A DNA stretch of 64,000 nt from Metaphire vulgaris (GCA_018105865.1 CM030833.1:29644640-29708639); one strand, 5' to 3'. Positions 44,672 to 64,000 are shown, counted from the first letter of the stretch. A program made the numbers and translations. Notes: generated from the sequence alone by a model not told the origin.

Positions 44672-46456
44672 TCACCAGGGCACACTCATTGGCTGTGGAT
44701 TTTGAAGATACGACATGACTACCGCAGATATTGACAACCTACAGGAGTCACAAAACACAAAATGCTAAGCCCAAAAAATAAGAGGATAAATCTTAGTAAC
44801 CACAAAGAAATGTCACAAACACAATTCCAAAAATCAAGACAATATTAGAAGTGTCAAGATAATGTAAATAAGGATTGTACCTCTCGTATTGCATTCATCT
44901 CTATTATTGCCCACGGAGAGTAACAGAAATGTAAGGAAGAAATATAATCGAGGTTAATCCATATAGTACATACACAAAAAGTCCATATTTTCACCCCCCC
45001 CCCACCTGTTGCACATAGCGTACATAGGAAAAATATCCAAAATCTGCACCCCCCTTCAGTGTGTGCATACTATATGGATGGACCCTCATAGGTCAATCAT
45101 TTTTGTAATTAAAAATACCCAAAGTGGCGCCTCGTGTATGCTTACGGGTCGTTTCTTAATGTCCTGGTTTTTATAAAAGTCCTGTGGCTTGCTTTGGTAT
45201 TTATCTTGGTCTGCTTATTTGTTGTCTTAGCTACATTGACAACATTTTAAATTAAAGCATATACCGGTAATAACAGAATTTTGCTGAAATTGTGCTGCAA
45301 ATTAACTAAACACCGTTTCGCCTTCTATTTGAAAATGATTCTAGACTAAAGACTTTTTTCTGCTAACATGAAACTGCTCAGCATCTGTTTCGTGTCCTCT
45401 GAAGACCTTGAGTTGGCGAAACTGATGAAGGCGCAATAGACGGCAGCCCAGGCACACCACTTCAACTGCTCGACATTCGAGAATAAAAAAATTCATGTTC
45501 ATCATACCAAGAAATAAAACCCATTAAAACACTGTCATTATTTCATAGACTTTTCATGCTTAAAAGACAGTCTAAATGGTGACCTCCACAGCCTACAAAA
45601 CTAAAGGTCACACAACAGTGGTGAAAGTAGGATTCTGCACAATGGGGCATATCAACGTTTTCAGGTGAATAAAGGTTATTAACCCCTTAACCGTGTATTT
45701 AACTGTAACTCAATGTAAAATGGACAGATATATCCGGGATCCCCAGTTAAGGGGTTAAGGAGTTCTCTGCACATTCCTGTATTCTCTTTCATCATGCTAA
45801 CGTCCTCTTTCCCTGCCAAACAACATCTCAACGGATTTGCTCAAATCCCACGACCGGTCGTCCCAACCGGAATAGGGGCCCCACTCCCTCGTCCCCTTCC
45901 CATGGCTATGCCACTGTCACAAACCATGGCTTATTAATACCATCCGTATATGAACAACAATACTATCAATTCCAATTTTCAAACAATAACACTCATAATA
46001 TTCGAATAAGTGAATGAATGGAACCTTCATCATAAGGCCACACATGCTGAAGATCATTCCCAAAAGGTTCATGTAGTCAGGAGTCGGGTCTTCGGCCGGA
46101 CCTCCCGTTGGCGGCGCCTTATACCTACAACGAACACAATCTATTGTCAAAGCTATCGAAACACGCAAACCATTAATTCCATATGAATCTTTTAAATTCA
46201 ATCAATAACACCATCAACCGTGATATCACGTAATTGTCACAAAAATCGACATGCTATCTTAGTCATCGGGCGCTACATAAATACGGTAACTTTGTAGACC
46301 TGTCATCAAATCGGCGCTGTCGTTCTTTAAAAGACTGCGTTGGCAAATTTACTGAATATAATTTAACAAATTAAAAGAAATATAACTATTCGCTTGTGAC
46401 CTGTGGACTTTACTCGGTCTCCTCGGGTCATTGATGTTGTTGATAGGAGAAGACAT
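44672..46456 (-). CDS. WDR83OS: Asterix, PAT complex subunit (WDR83OS)
   Basis: Four exons close a 106-residue ORF, the same length as human Asterix: 46456-46401, 46124-46025, 45465-45368, 44738-44672. The protein starts [20 protein letters not shown] and continues [40 protein letters not shown] and [20 protein letters not shown], ending QPMSVPW. The hydrophobic segments are those of the family's transmembrane helices. Asterix pairs with CCDC47 in the ER PAT complex, which shields polar transmembrane segments during multipass membrane-protein insertion. All junctions are GT-AG and in phase. The gene converges on syntenin and the two 3' ends lie within about 1.8 kb. A 72-bp piggyBac-like MITE sits in intron 2. 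Confidence 0.98.
44952..45085. mobile_element. MITE, TIR CATCCATATAGTACG family, copy 3
   Basis: Left end AATCCATATAGTACATACAC and right end TGCATACTATATGGATGGAC. The interior resembles the copy at 41634-41772. It lies in Asterix intron 3. The termini are somewhat worn. Confidence 0.75.
45683..45754. mobile_element. 72-bp piggyBac-like MITE, copy 1
   Basis: TTAA is followed by CCCCTTAACCGTGTATTTAA and the right end CCCCAGTTAAGGGG is followed by TTAA (45679-45682 and 45755-45758). It differs from the copy at 48892-48963 at only two positions by eye. It lies in Asterix intron 2. Confidence 0.88.
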
Positions 46457-46711
46457 TTTGTTGAAGCCGAACGGAAATGAAGGTATGCCGTATGCTGCCA
46501 CATGTGCTTTTAGAAACACGTCATAACAATGAGTAAGTAAAACAAATTTTCTATAGCGCTGAAATAAAGCGTGACGCAATGCACCAGCTTATTCACGAGC
46601 GCTCAACTCTAACCATAACCTTAGCTCTCCATAACCCAAACACACATCGGGGTTGAGTGTGCATAATAATTATTTTCTAAACGCCAGCTCGTGGCTCATT
46701 TCTCTGCACTC

Positions 46712-46800
46712 AAGTAAGTAAGTAAAATCTAGTAAAATTTATATAGCGCTTTAATGGTAGTTCAGTAGTAACTGCTTATTCTTATGCGCTTAATCTTTCT
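46712..46800. repeat. SINE-like repeat, (GTAA)n/TATAGCGCTTTA type
   Basis: AAGTAAGTAAGTAAAATC, then TTTATATAGCGCTTTAATGG, then GTAACTGCTTATTCTTATG. Same family as 28863-28955. A shortened copy precedes it at 46528-46610. It lies between the Asterix and LRMDA-like genes, about 570 bp upstream of the latter's start codon. Confidence 0.6.
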
Positions 46801-47282
46801 TGAAATAGCCTATTAGGCAAGGTGAGCGTTCCCAATATGATGCCCTCAAAATAAAGATTTATGTCTGCTTTACAGGAACAAATAGCAGCATATAGTAGCC
46901 TACTATAGTTGAGTGTCGTTCAAGAATAATCTAGTTGTATTGATCTGACTTCAATGTGCATGAAGTAAAATCGTCACTTGAAACAAGAACCGTTTTCCTT
47001 GCGCCACTTAGTGCGGTTTTCACGTTTCTTTAAAAAATCATGTGACTCAATTATCTTTTAAGACATTTTGTCAATCAACAGGCCTAAGTTTGACATGCGA
47101 AATTTTGAAAACAGTTCGCTATTTCCCAGTTTTGTTCAATAGACATGTAGGCCTGCTGCTATAATAAGGGCACACAATACAACAAGTTACGAGTTTCATC
47201 ACGAATTTCGTCATATTGTTTATAAAAATAGTTAATCCAGTGTTTTGAGGTCTTGGATTTAGGCAACTGTAGCTAGCTGCTG

Positions 47283-50616
<3,334 letters not shown>

Positions 50617-51039
50617 AAGATACCAAATAAAATACACTATCTTCTTAAAACTAAATACATGTAACAGTTTTCCAACATACATTGCAATAGATTTGTGGAC
50701 TACAATAGGTTCAATTTTTAGTTTTTTAACACTGTATATTCACAAATAATCTTTTGAATATCAGTTTACATGTATAGCACTTCATGTATCATTATTTGCT
50801 GTTATTATTTTCATTATTGGGCATTACACTGTAGTTAGTATATTGTATGTGATTAACATGCTGTCTTATAACCATAATCATAATATATTTTGTGTAAGAA
50901 AGGATGTTTATGCTGTAAACTGTTTCCATAAAAAACATAAATAACCATGTTTTGTAATCTCTCCCGGGTGTCACAAAATGATGAAACCACTATCAAAACC
51001 AAATCCACCCTTCAATGGGCACCATTCCATCCAGGCATC

Positions 51040-51283
51040 CAGTGGCGTAACGTGGGGGGGGGCACTTTGTTGACAGGCCCCCGGGCTGGGGGGCCCCGAA
51101 GAGGGGTCTAAGCTAGGGTTAGGTTAGGGTTAACCCTAACCCTAGAAATGAAGTGCTGACGACCTTTTTTTGCTCGTCAGGATGAAATAGGTGATGACTT
51201 TTTTTTTGCTCGTCAGCTCGAAACTCTGGGGCCCCCATGGCAAAGATGCCCCCCGGGCCCCCAAAAGTCACGCTACGCCACTG
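51040..51283. mobile_element. hAT-like MITE with head-to-head telomere-like core
   Basis: 244 bp with ends CAGTGGCGTAACGTGGGG and AGTCACGCTACGCCACTG. Perfect 8-bp duplication caggcatc (51032-51039 and 51284-51291). The interior contains CTAGGGTTAGGTTAGGG facing TTAACCCTAACCCTAG, then two copies of a T-tract dyad (GACC or GACT, T-run, GCTCGTCAG). It lies between the convergent LRMDA-like and ANP32 genes. Confidence 0.94.
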
Positions 51284-51667
51284 CAGGCATCATTGATTCT
51301 CAAGTTTAAAAACAATTTTAACATTTCATGAAATTTTAAACAAGCAATTAGGAAATCAAAGCATTATAAATGATGCACCAATGTATGCTAAATACATTAT
51401 TGATATTAGCACAAACCAGTTTCTGTCCTTGCCAGATTAAAAATAAGATTAAAAATCTTGCATTTCCTCGTGTCCACACCTTAAATAAATCCAATGCAAT
51501 CGGGATGAATGCAAAACCTGCAAATGGCCCAAAGCACGAGTTGCCTGCCTTGAAATGCTAAAATCTATTTCTTGAACTTCCCTACACAACTGTCTTCGTC
51601 TTGAAAAGCACGTGTTATAAAGTCATCTGAAATCTGATTCAATATAGTCATTGTGCAATCCAACAGT

Positions 51668-55337
<3,670 letters not shown>

Positions 55338-56365
55338 TTTTAGGCGTCGATCGAGAAATCGATTTTCTCTCTCTCTTTGTTTTTCTCCCTTAGATCGGCG
55401 AACAAGACGCCGCGACCGGAAACGAAATGCACCACGGGTTGACGAAGACCAATCGGATCACGAAGACGCCGTCACGTGACGCAATCGATTTCGCCATTGG
55501 CGCCAGTTAGAACATGGGTATGGGATGCCGATGCCGCACCTTCTCCGGCGAGGTTCATTCTCTTCAAAATATTTCACTTAAAAGTCTTTTTGAAAACCTT
55601 TTTGAATAAAAGATTTCTATTACCAATAGTAGCAGCAGCAATAACAATGAACGATAATAATAAAATAAGTAATAATATCCCTTTGTAATGTATTTACGCA
55701 ATTGGCATCAGTTGATTTTCGCTTCAGAGTGAGAATCATAGTTTTAAAAACATGCCCGCAGTAATTCGTGGTTGAAAATGCACAGATCAGTCCATAAAGA
55801 GACTTGTTCCGGCTGATGGCATGCAATTGAAACGCTATATTTTTCGCTGATGTTCGATGTATTAAAAGTGAAATACTGACAAGTTCCAAAGTACAGATGG
55901 CCCTTAACGAATGGCACGGAAATTCGGTAAATGCGACGCTCGGGGTTTGCCACCCTTCGTATAAAATGACACTGCCTAACGTCCACTTTCAGCCAATGGT
56001 TATTTAGAAATTTGAATTAGCACTTAAGAATAATTAAGTTGCTTTATATGTTCAGGTATAAATAAGTTCACAAGATTTTACTTACTTACCAACACACAAT
56101 GAGGAACAAGGTCGTAAATAGAAACGACTGCTAAGCCTGCATTAGTCCTTGTCTAACATCTCATTACAGTATCAAATTTCTGATTGTGCTATTCATTCTT
56201 AAATTGGGAACATACAAAATAATGCAACCAAGGAAAGCTACGGCTTATTAAACTATTTTTGAAATTTCAGCTGCTCTATGCTAAACTGTTTATCTATTCT
56301 GACAAATACCAATGAATTGTGGAACTTAAAAACTAAGATCTCCAAAAACTTTACAAAATGTTTCC

Positions 56366-58497
56366 TTTATTTCTAATTGAATGCACACCATAACTTTAAA
56401 GATTGCATAAAAGGCGGTAACAAATCTATATACATCAAACACAACTCGAATAATAATTTATAATTTATTTACAATTATGTACAAAAATATAAACTATCAT
56501 CATATAAAACAGATTAAGGTCCCAAGAGAGCAGCCTGCCTTCTGAATCTTTGGAAAACAAAGTACTTTTTTAGCAACTGCCAGATTTTCAAAGCAATGCT
56601 GCCATGCAACGCAACCGAGTATCAGAACGTATTTTACAGCTCTTCTTAACAAAGTAGCAACAACTAGAACAATGAAATATGAATACGATTAAGTAAAAGA
56701 AACAGGATATATTACCTAAAATTAAGATTGCACTACAATTTACAATGAAAATATCGCAACGTATACAAAAAAGCCGTTACTAGAGTCAGTAGTACGAATA
56801 GTACATCACAACCACAGCACTAGAGTCATATTCGGCCAAGCAACTACTGAAATTTGGCATTATTTTTACTCTATTGAATAATTTAGTGGATTAAGAACAA
56901 ACATTACAAGCAAAAATCACATTAAACTCAAAGTGACAAATACTGACTCACTATTAACACAGCAATAACTTTCTGATAATCAAGAACCAATAAATGAGGT
57001 CTGATATAAAAGCATTTTGTGTCAGTTCACAGAGGTCGGTAACAAGATTTGGATACCAAAGATGACCATCAGATCAGCGGGATTTTAATAACAGCAAGTA
57101 AGAACATCAGTAAATATTTTCCAAGTGTCACATTTCACCTGTTTTTATACCAAAGCCATCATCAATTAAATACCTAAATGAAACCCAAGTGCCTATCCTG
57201 GTATAAAATGCTTCAAGAATATAAAAACTAGGGCAAATAATTTTTTAATAGCACGGTAATGTCTGCAGTCAAATTATAATTGAAAGTAAGGCTCAGAAAC
57301 ATTCAGCATTGAAATATCAACAACCGTGAATATGTTTATTTCAAGAGTAAACTATTTTACTATGCTGGAAAATTCTTAAATCCAGGTGCAATGCCACGAA
57401 AAGCCTTGCAAGTGAACGAGATAACAGACCATTATTGCTATAACGTAACACCAGTCTTACTGTAGAATTCCATTATAATGTCATATCAGAAAACCTAACA
57501 ACACTTATTAACTAGTAATATCGTTCATTCCGGTATGTACATGATTGCATTTACACTTGACTACAAATGTTTACTGTGATATGTTACAAGACATTGCAGT
57601 GTTTACTTATTAAATAGATGTTCGATACACACTCATGACATTTTCAATTTCAAACACTAGTCATGATATTATTAATATGCGTCAATAAATACAAGCAGAA
57701 AATCATACAGCCAGCCGTACTGTACAAAACCCAGAGTAATCAGCAGAATTCTTGAGAACTTTTAACAAACTGCTTTGTCAGCACAATGCTGGTAACATAC
57801 ACAAGCATTCAGCCAAATGTGCCACGCGATGGCACCTGTAAGTTGCAAGTCGGAAAATTCTGCTCTGCGAAATTTGGACCCTGGCGGAATTTTCCGCACC
57901 ACATTCTATAACCCAAAGCAACAGTTTATTTTTAAACCAATCAATTTTAAAGCAGCACAATTATCACCAAATGGGATTTCTTTTGTCTGGTAACTCAAAA
58001 TTCTGTCAAGCTCTCAAAAATAACACGTGTACCAACTTGAATTATTACCAGTAGAAATAAAAAGGTTGTTAAAACTTTCAAATTATTGTAAATACAATTA
58101 AAGCAGAAGCTTCGAAACCCTTACAGATGGAGAAAGACAGTGGTAAAATGAAATTGCAATGCAAAAACTAAAACTAATGAAACAATTTGAGTTGAACTAT
58201 TTTCTGACAACTAATAAGCATTACAAACAATGGGAACATTTTTTAAAATCCCCTCACAATTTCCACATTATAATCACCAATAATGAATACAGCGCTTTTT
58301 TCCTGGCATTACCGCGCATGTGTGTGTGTGTGTGTGTGTATGCGTGTCCACTTCCTCATACCGCTTGGTCACTCAACAAGAGGTCTTAAAAAAACACAAA
58401 TACAAATGAAATCCTGTTACAATTTAATTAAAACTGGTTCGATTATTTAAGACAGGCCCAGTTAAATCAATTCAACCGCAGAGCAAAAGCATCGAGT
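56366..58497 (-). other. Probable 3' UTR of the MIER-family gene
   Basis: About 2.1 kb of AT-rich, repeat-poor, non-coding sequence follows the MIER stop codon. A minus-strand AATAAA lies at 56366-56371. Its freedom from MITEs, unlike the introns, agrees with transcribed UTR. From 55530 to 56365 I see no gene apart from an unassigned minus-strand open frame at 55744-55986. Confidence 0.45.
58319..58340. repeat. (TG)n microsatellite
   Basis: About ten TG dinucleotides in the probable MIER 3' UTR. Confidence 0.9.
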
Positions 58498-60407
58498 CTA
58501 ACCGTGAAGCGTGGGCGATTCAAGCCACTGTCTGTACATGGTGCAGTTTGTTGATGGGTAAAGGGCAATTCCCTTCAAGTCAACCGCTTTGTCTTCCGCA
58601 ATACACGACCTCACCGGCAAAGCGTCTACGACCGGCAGAGGAAAGCCCCGATCTGACATCGGGTTCTGAGGCAAAAGTACCTCGTCGGCGTAGCCGTCGT
58701 ATCTCAGATATTCCACGGACGACTTGAAACGTTTAAACGGCGGCTGGCCGGTCAGCGAGACATCCAAACACAGATCCCCGTTCAGCATCGGATATTTGGC
58801 CTCTCCTGATTGGCTGCCGAGGAAGACCGGCTTGTGCAGACACGACTCCGGAAACCCATCGGCGTACAGCTGTCCCGACAACAGCGGCTGCGCGTGCACC
58901 TGGTTGGCATAGCAACCGCTGTCGGTGTAAACGGGAAGCGCGTGCACAGCGCCCGACATGACGCTGACGGCGTTGAAGTTTGGACGAGTGGTAAGCGTGA
59001 AGTCCATCTCCGATTGGCAGACGTCTTGGTCGACCCCGAACCAATGAAGGGACGGGGCGGTGTCGGTCATGGGCATCGCGCCGTATACCTGATGCTTGAG
59101 CTCCGAGTAGGGAGTGGATTGAGCAAGAGGACTCTGCGCGAACTCCTGGATCGGAACAGGATGCGGCGCGTCGTACGATGGATAGTTTGAACCAGACACA
59201 ATATCGTGGAACTGAGGTTGGTGCGGCGCTTCATACGCCAAATAGTTTTGCGAAATTTCTGGCATGTGACCGGAAGACAAATCACAAGTTGTGACGTTTG
59301 AATTCGATGAACTGCTAAAAGAAATAAAATGCAAAATAACAAAATTAAAACCTATACAATTTATTTACAATCATAACGAGATAACTCTTTAGTATGCTAG
59401 ATTAGACAAATTAAAAGATTATTATCCTATAAAGGGGAAAATAATTGTTATGGAGCTTAATAAGCTATTCCCTGCCATTATTAATATTAAATGCAAACAT
59501 TTTCGACCAATTAATGAGCCCCCCAAAATCTTTACATATACAGGATGGCACAAAAAAAACTGGACTAGTCACATTCAGGTTTGCATTTTATATAGTCCGG
59601 TTTTTTTGAGCCACCCTGTAAATCCTTGATTGTGACTGCTGATATAAAATTGCACACATTTCATAAGACAACCATTTCCTGTACTCACCCCAAGAGTAAC
59701 TTTGCTTTTCTTCTGTTGATTTTCTTCCAGTGGTAGTAAAAGTGAACCAACTCTTTGACAGAACGCGTTCGAAACTAAACAGAAGAAAATTCTGTCAATG
59801 ACGTCAAATCAAAGTAAATGCCAGAATTCCACAGATGTGTAAACGACTGGCGGAATAACATAACTGAGGTAAGGAAAGGAGCAAAACAACTTGGCAAAAG
59901 ATTTAAATTGAAATAGCATTGTGTCAACAACCACAAGCTTTAAACATAAATACTTAAACCATTTTATATTTTCCGTCATTATTAACCCTTTGGTGACTTA
60001 AGGCCATTATTTCAGCCTCATAACATAATGGTTAAGCCGGATTGCCGGGCAAAAGCGTTAAGATATAAAAACATAAGATAAACGAATTGCTTCTGTCAAC
60101 AAGAGCTCCTATGTTTGAGTCAAACAAGCCCTTTGTCATCCATGTCGAACTATGATGATGGTGATGGTAGTGGTGATGATGATGACAAGACTGAACTTTC
60201 TTACTTTAGTCCGACGGATTTCAAAGAAATTTTTTCCATACAGTCGCAATCCAATCTCGAAGCTCTCGCACTCTTCGGAAGTCCATAATTTCATAACATC
60301 TGACATACAGAAAGACAAAATCCATTATACAACAGATGCCACATAACGAGTATGACAAGAGCTTATAGCGGTACTTGGCAGTCTTTTCAGACCCCTCATG
60401 TAATCAC

Positions 60408-60444
<37 letters not shown>

Positions 60445-63400
60445 GGCCGATGATGATAATAATGATGCATCACTGGACAAGTATTCAGAAGCTCTCATAT
60501 GATTACTCTGAACTGGAAATAAGCAAGACTTCAAGCATTCCAGAAAAAGTGCTACGGAGTTGGCTGCAAGATAAAAATCTATATTCAAATGCTGCACAAA
60601 GACTATAAAGATTAAAACACAGATCTGTAGATAACAGTTTAGCTTGAAAAGCAGATAAAACCATTTTCCAGGATCTCAAGTGTCTGGAAATCAAACAAAA
60701 TGACTCGGAAAACATAATATAGGTGATACTTGTGGACATGGGCTTAATTATCAACCTAGCACCAGTACCTAGAGGAGGTATGGCTTCACATTGTCTCCTT
60801 CTGACTGCCTCATCAACATTGTAGCCACACTGAAGGAGAAGATACAGGGCCTGAAAAAAAAACAAAAAAGAACCTTCCATCACACTTTATATTAACAAGA
60901 ATTAATTTTTATTCACTGCAATCAACATAAAAAAGTGAATTTTCACATCATCGTAATCCTCTTCACTGTCGTCGCCTGCACGGAGAATGAAGGAACAACG
61001 TCCAAATAGACATTCTCTTCCATAGAGTGACTGTATTAAAGTAATTCCTTGACGAAAATTTCGTAATAACCAATAACCACCTGTTCATCGTCTCGAATGT
61101 AATTGTTGTCCGACCAGACTTGGCTGTTGACTCCATCTTCTAAGAGGTTCTGCTGGTTCTGCTTCAATACCTGACAGCAGTACGCCTCAACTGAAACCAA
61201 CAAGAAGAAACGTCACGGCTGAAAATCACAACAAACTTTCAACATTCCCATATAAAAAAGTACAGAAAAATAACACTGTAACACTAACATTTCCAAAATC
61301 AGTAACATGGGACAAAACTCTTTGGATCACATTTGGGGCACCATCGGCTGATGCCATAGGCATTAAGATGGGGTGCCATAGAAAGTCTGTAATTGCTTTA
61401 TTGATTGACAGCCATCACCTATTTACAAACATACGGCTGTTCAATAGCTGCATTTAATTGGGTCCCAGTCCGACGACAAATTGGGAACTTAGAAGTTGGG
61501 ACTTTGCAACTGTTAAACACAAGAACAAACCGTACGAACCCTCTTGCTCAGGCACACAGAGAGGATCCCAGAGCAATCTCTCGCCAGAATCACCAACTGA
61601 ACAACACATTGCACAGCACTCAGTTTAAACTAATTCTCAGCTTATATACTTTATCATTTAAACAGTAATTGCATACATCTTTAAAACCATGTCAACAATA
61701 ACCATAACCATCAGTGCTTCAAAACATATATTCTTCAATCACTTAGCTCAATTTCCAGCAGGGATGGAAAAACATAGGGTTATCATAAAGAAAATGTAGG
61801 TTTTCAGTTGTTTATACTTTTAATTTTTGGCATGACAACATCTATTATAACCTTCTCTTATATTTTCCACTTTTATGTTCTGCCGCCTGCAGAGAGTAAA
61901 AGACCTAAAAAGCATTCATTAAGGCTGAGTATTTTCATTTTTAGACCTAAAAAAACCCCCTGAAAATCTGACCAAATTCGGGTTTTTAGGCTTAAAAAAC
62001 CAAAAGAACCAAGGTTTTTTAAAACCACATTTTCCAGCCCTGATCTCCACAGCATCAATGATAACAAGAAGATTCTTATTCCACTGGTTCGATGGTCTTG
62101 TCGAACTGTCGCATTGACACTTACCACTGCATAGGGTTGATGGCGGCAGCAAATCAGGAATGACTGCCTGATGTTCTGTTCCCACGCATACCTTTATAAA
62201 ATACAAACAGACTGCAAAAGACATTTCCACAATATTGCAAAAGATACATCTATTTACTTTACAAATAAATAACCTCCATTCATCAACTACAGTGGTGCTC
62301 ACAACTAATAATTACCAAAGACCTCTGATACAGTAAGATCATAACTTCACGCAGCTAGATAATTAAAATAAAATATGATATGCCATGAAGACTAATTTCT
62401 GCAAATTCTATATGACAACCGAACACATCATTTACACACGTCGTGAAATCCAAGTCAAAGAAACTGTTTGCACATATGAAATGCATCTGTCTTTTTACCC
62501 CATCATTGTCATCATCATCATCACCATCACCTCCATCTTCTTCATCTTCTTTAGAAATGACTCCATGAAAGTCTGAGCTACTAGAAGGTAACAATTCGTC
62601 TTCAGTTGATAAGGACGGGGACACATCGGCAGCCGAAGAACGAGAAGGTACGCTGTTGTCTGATGCAAGATCCAACGAGGACGAAGCATTGTCGGCTACA
62701 ACGGACGTATATGATTTACGTTTAAATCAGAGATCTAATAGACTCAATCACTTGAAAAACAAGACAGTTTTACATGGCAAAATAAAACAAACATATTCTG
62801 TAGTTTTAATAGCAAATCTATATCATCCAAACATCTATTTGAGTTTTTAGTATTTCAATTGTCAAAAAAAAGAGTAAAGTTTCACCCTTTAGGCTCAATG
62901 CCTGTCGGTTCCAGTGCTGATCTCCATTTTTGTGGCCATCAGCCCACAGGTGGCTAAACCACTCATCGGCGGACGGTGGCCAGCCTTTTCCACTGAACCT
63001 ATGGTCACTTTCGCAATGTTGCCATTGCTACTCAGTTTGATGTTACTACCGCCCTCTAGTAAGTAAGGCTGAATTGACCTTAGGGGCTCCTATGGGGATT
63101 GAACCCATCCCGTCAGCATGCCTGCCCAGCGTGCAACCACACTTCTGCCATTAATTGCTACTCAGATGAAAACTGCATTTTCAAAAACAAGGTGGAATGA
63201 AATGGCAGATGTAGTGGAGGCTAAGAAACAGAACTCACAGGTGACACATGGAGGTAGCGATGAAGCAGAAGTCTTCACGTCGAAAGTGTCGATCAAGTCA
63301 TTAAGACTCATTCGTTGTCGTGCTGTCCTTCGTTTCTGAGCAAATCGCGAGCGATTTCGTCCTTGTCAAGCGTGAGGTCTTTGTTGCTCAAAATCTCTTC

Positions 63401-64000
63401 TTCGCTGCTCGAATACGATTCCAACTGCTCGGAGGAGCAGGCAATCATGTTGCCGCCGAGCATGCTGAAAAGGCCACTCTCTCCAAGAGACTCGGAAGGA
63501 CGACTGGTCGAACTGTAGACTGAAAACAGGTCGACGAGGGGCATCAAGTTCTCCTGGAAAAAACACGACCCCATAAACATACATGTACCCCTAAGATCAT
63601 GATGAGTTCTTTGATCTAAGGCTAGCTTTTATGGCACCTAGCTTTTATGTCATCTGGGAAGGTCCAAGTGATTTGAGGTGACAACTAGCGGTGAAGAACT
63701 TTTCCAATATCGCTAAAGGTCAATCAAAAACCTGCTACACTTCAATTTTATAAGAAAAACCCCATTATCACCTTACTGTACCCCTATCCATAATATATTA
63801 AAGACAGAGCATTTAAATTAATTGTCACTCAGTCCATTTTTAACTAATAATTACAACTGCTTCTAATCAATATAAATATTCGTTTTTAAAGACAATGTTC
63901 CAAAATTCTCTAAAATGAAGTTGGACCATCTGTTTGATCTTTTACCTTTTCAGAACTTTCAAAGGTGCAGTTGAGTGAAATAACAGGCTTTGATGTCACC
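58498..64000 (-). CDS. MIER1: MIER-family ELM2-SANT transcriptional corepressor (5' partial)
   Basis: Nine exons are visible on the minus strand; the start lies beyond the window: 64000-63946, 63553-63239, 62695-62499, 62191-62125, 61190-61081, 60850-60769, 60299-60205, 59774-59689, 59314-58498. ENLMPLVDLFSVYSS resembles the MPIHELLSLYGY motif of MIER1. Acidic stretches follow (SKEDEEDGGDGDDDDDNDG). VGTEHQAVIPDLLPP begins a divergent ELM2 domain. ALYLLLQCGYNVDEAVRRRQ and LWTSEECESFEIGLRLYGK then RTRSVKELVHFYYHWKK form the ELM2 end and SANT domain, which recruit and activate HDAC1/2. The last exon encodes about 270 residues rich in P, S, Y and H that I do not recognise. Phases agree at every junction except inside exon 63553-63239, where the first frame ends in TGA at 63310-63308 and the downstream frame resumes at the overlapping ATG. 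MIER paralogue identity is undecided. Confidence 0.85.
60407..60443. repeat. (GAT)n microsatellite
   Basis: About 12 GAT triplets, followed by a looser GATGATAATAATGATG tract, in the MIER intron between the exons at 60850-60769 and 60299-60205. A second GATGATG-rich tract lies at 60151-60186, close to the donor at 60204. Confidence 0.95.

Noticed and set aside
55744..55986. 81-codon minus-strand frame
   Set aside because: No ATG start, no recognised similarity and no splice partners; it may be an old exon or repeat but cannot be supported.

Overview
The window is eukaryotic: spliced genes with GT-AG introns, many short inverted-repeat DNA elements, long microsatellites and a 9-kb satellite. 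The gene set (ACBD4/5, CRACR2/EFCAB4, syntenin, Asterix/WDR83OS, an LRMDA-like LRR protein, ANP32, MIER) is animal. The many 'taggcctata'-type strings and the marine-invertebrate style of repeats suggest an ambulacrarian (echinoderm or hemichordate). The taxon is an inference; the animal assignment is firm.

Layout. 1-9055: satellite array, unit about 116 bp, cut by the left window edge. 9056-13900: repeat debris, including a dead LINE reverse-transcriptase tail (10098-10840) and several hAT-like MITEs. 14056-19732 (+): ACBD4/5-like acyl-CoA-binding protein. 21468-30907 (-): short CRACR2/EFCAB4-type EF-hand/coiled-coil protein, with introns full of MITEs and a dead mariner. 31000-39429: gene-poor, repeat-rich. 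39430-42904 (+): syntenin. 44672-46456 (-): Asterix. 47283-50616 (+): LRMDA-like LRR protein. 51668-55337 (-): ANP32. 58498-64000 (-): MIER-family ELM2-SANT corepressor, 5' end beyond the window. I assembled the seven gene models by eye from splice sites, reading phase and family similarity. Six are closed ORFs with consistent phases. They are unrelated housekeeping or signalling genes, and I see no functional cluster; convergent pairs are ACBD5/CRACR2, syntenin/Asterix and LRMDA-like/ANP32.

Most unusual signal. Two separate blocks (12583-13168 and 14191-14994) have the same composite MITE topology: site a - MITE - site b ... site b - MITE - site a, where a and b are different 8-bp target duplications. 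Neither two ordinary insertions nor one gives this order. It is what homologous recombination between a chromosomal MITE and a MITE-bearing circular DNA (or an equivalent tandem duplication) would leave. In the second block the cargo is a dimer of a roughly 200-bp tandem repeat, which fits a circle shed from a repeat array. A third block (25596-27155) matches only at its outer flanks. Other unusual points: two unrelated 8-bp-TSD MITEs carry head-to-head telomere-like repeats at their centres; a dyad motif CTGACGA(GC)A-tract(GG)TCGTCAG recurs in several MITE families; two CRACR2 introns begin with expanded microsatellites at or near the splice donor; and a MIER exon contains an ATGA stop/start overlap between two coding frames.
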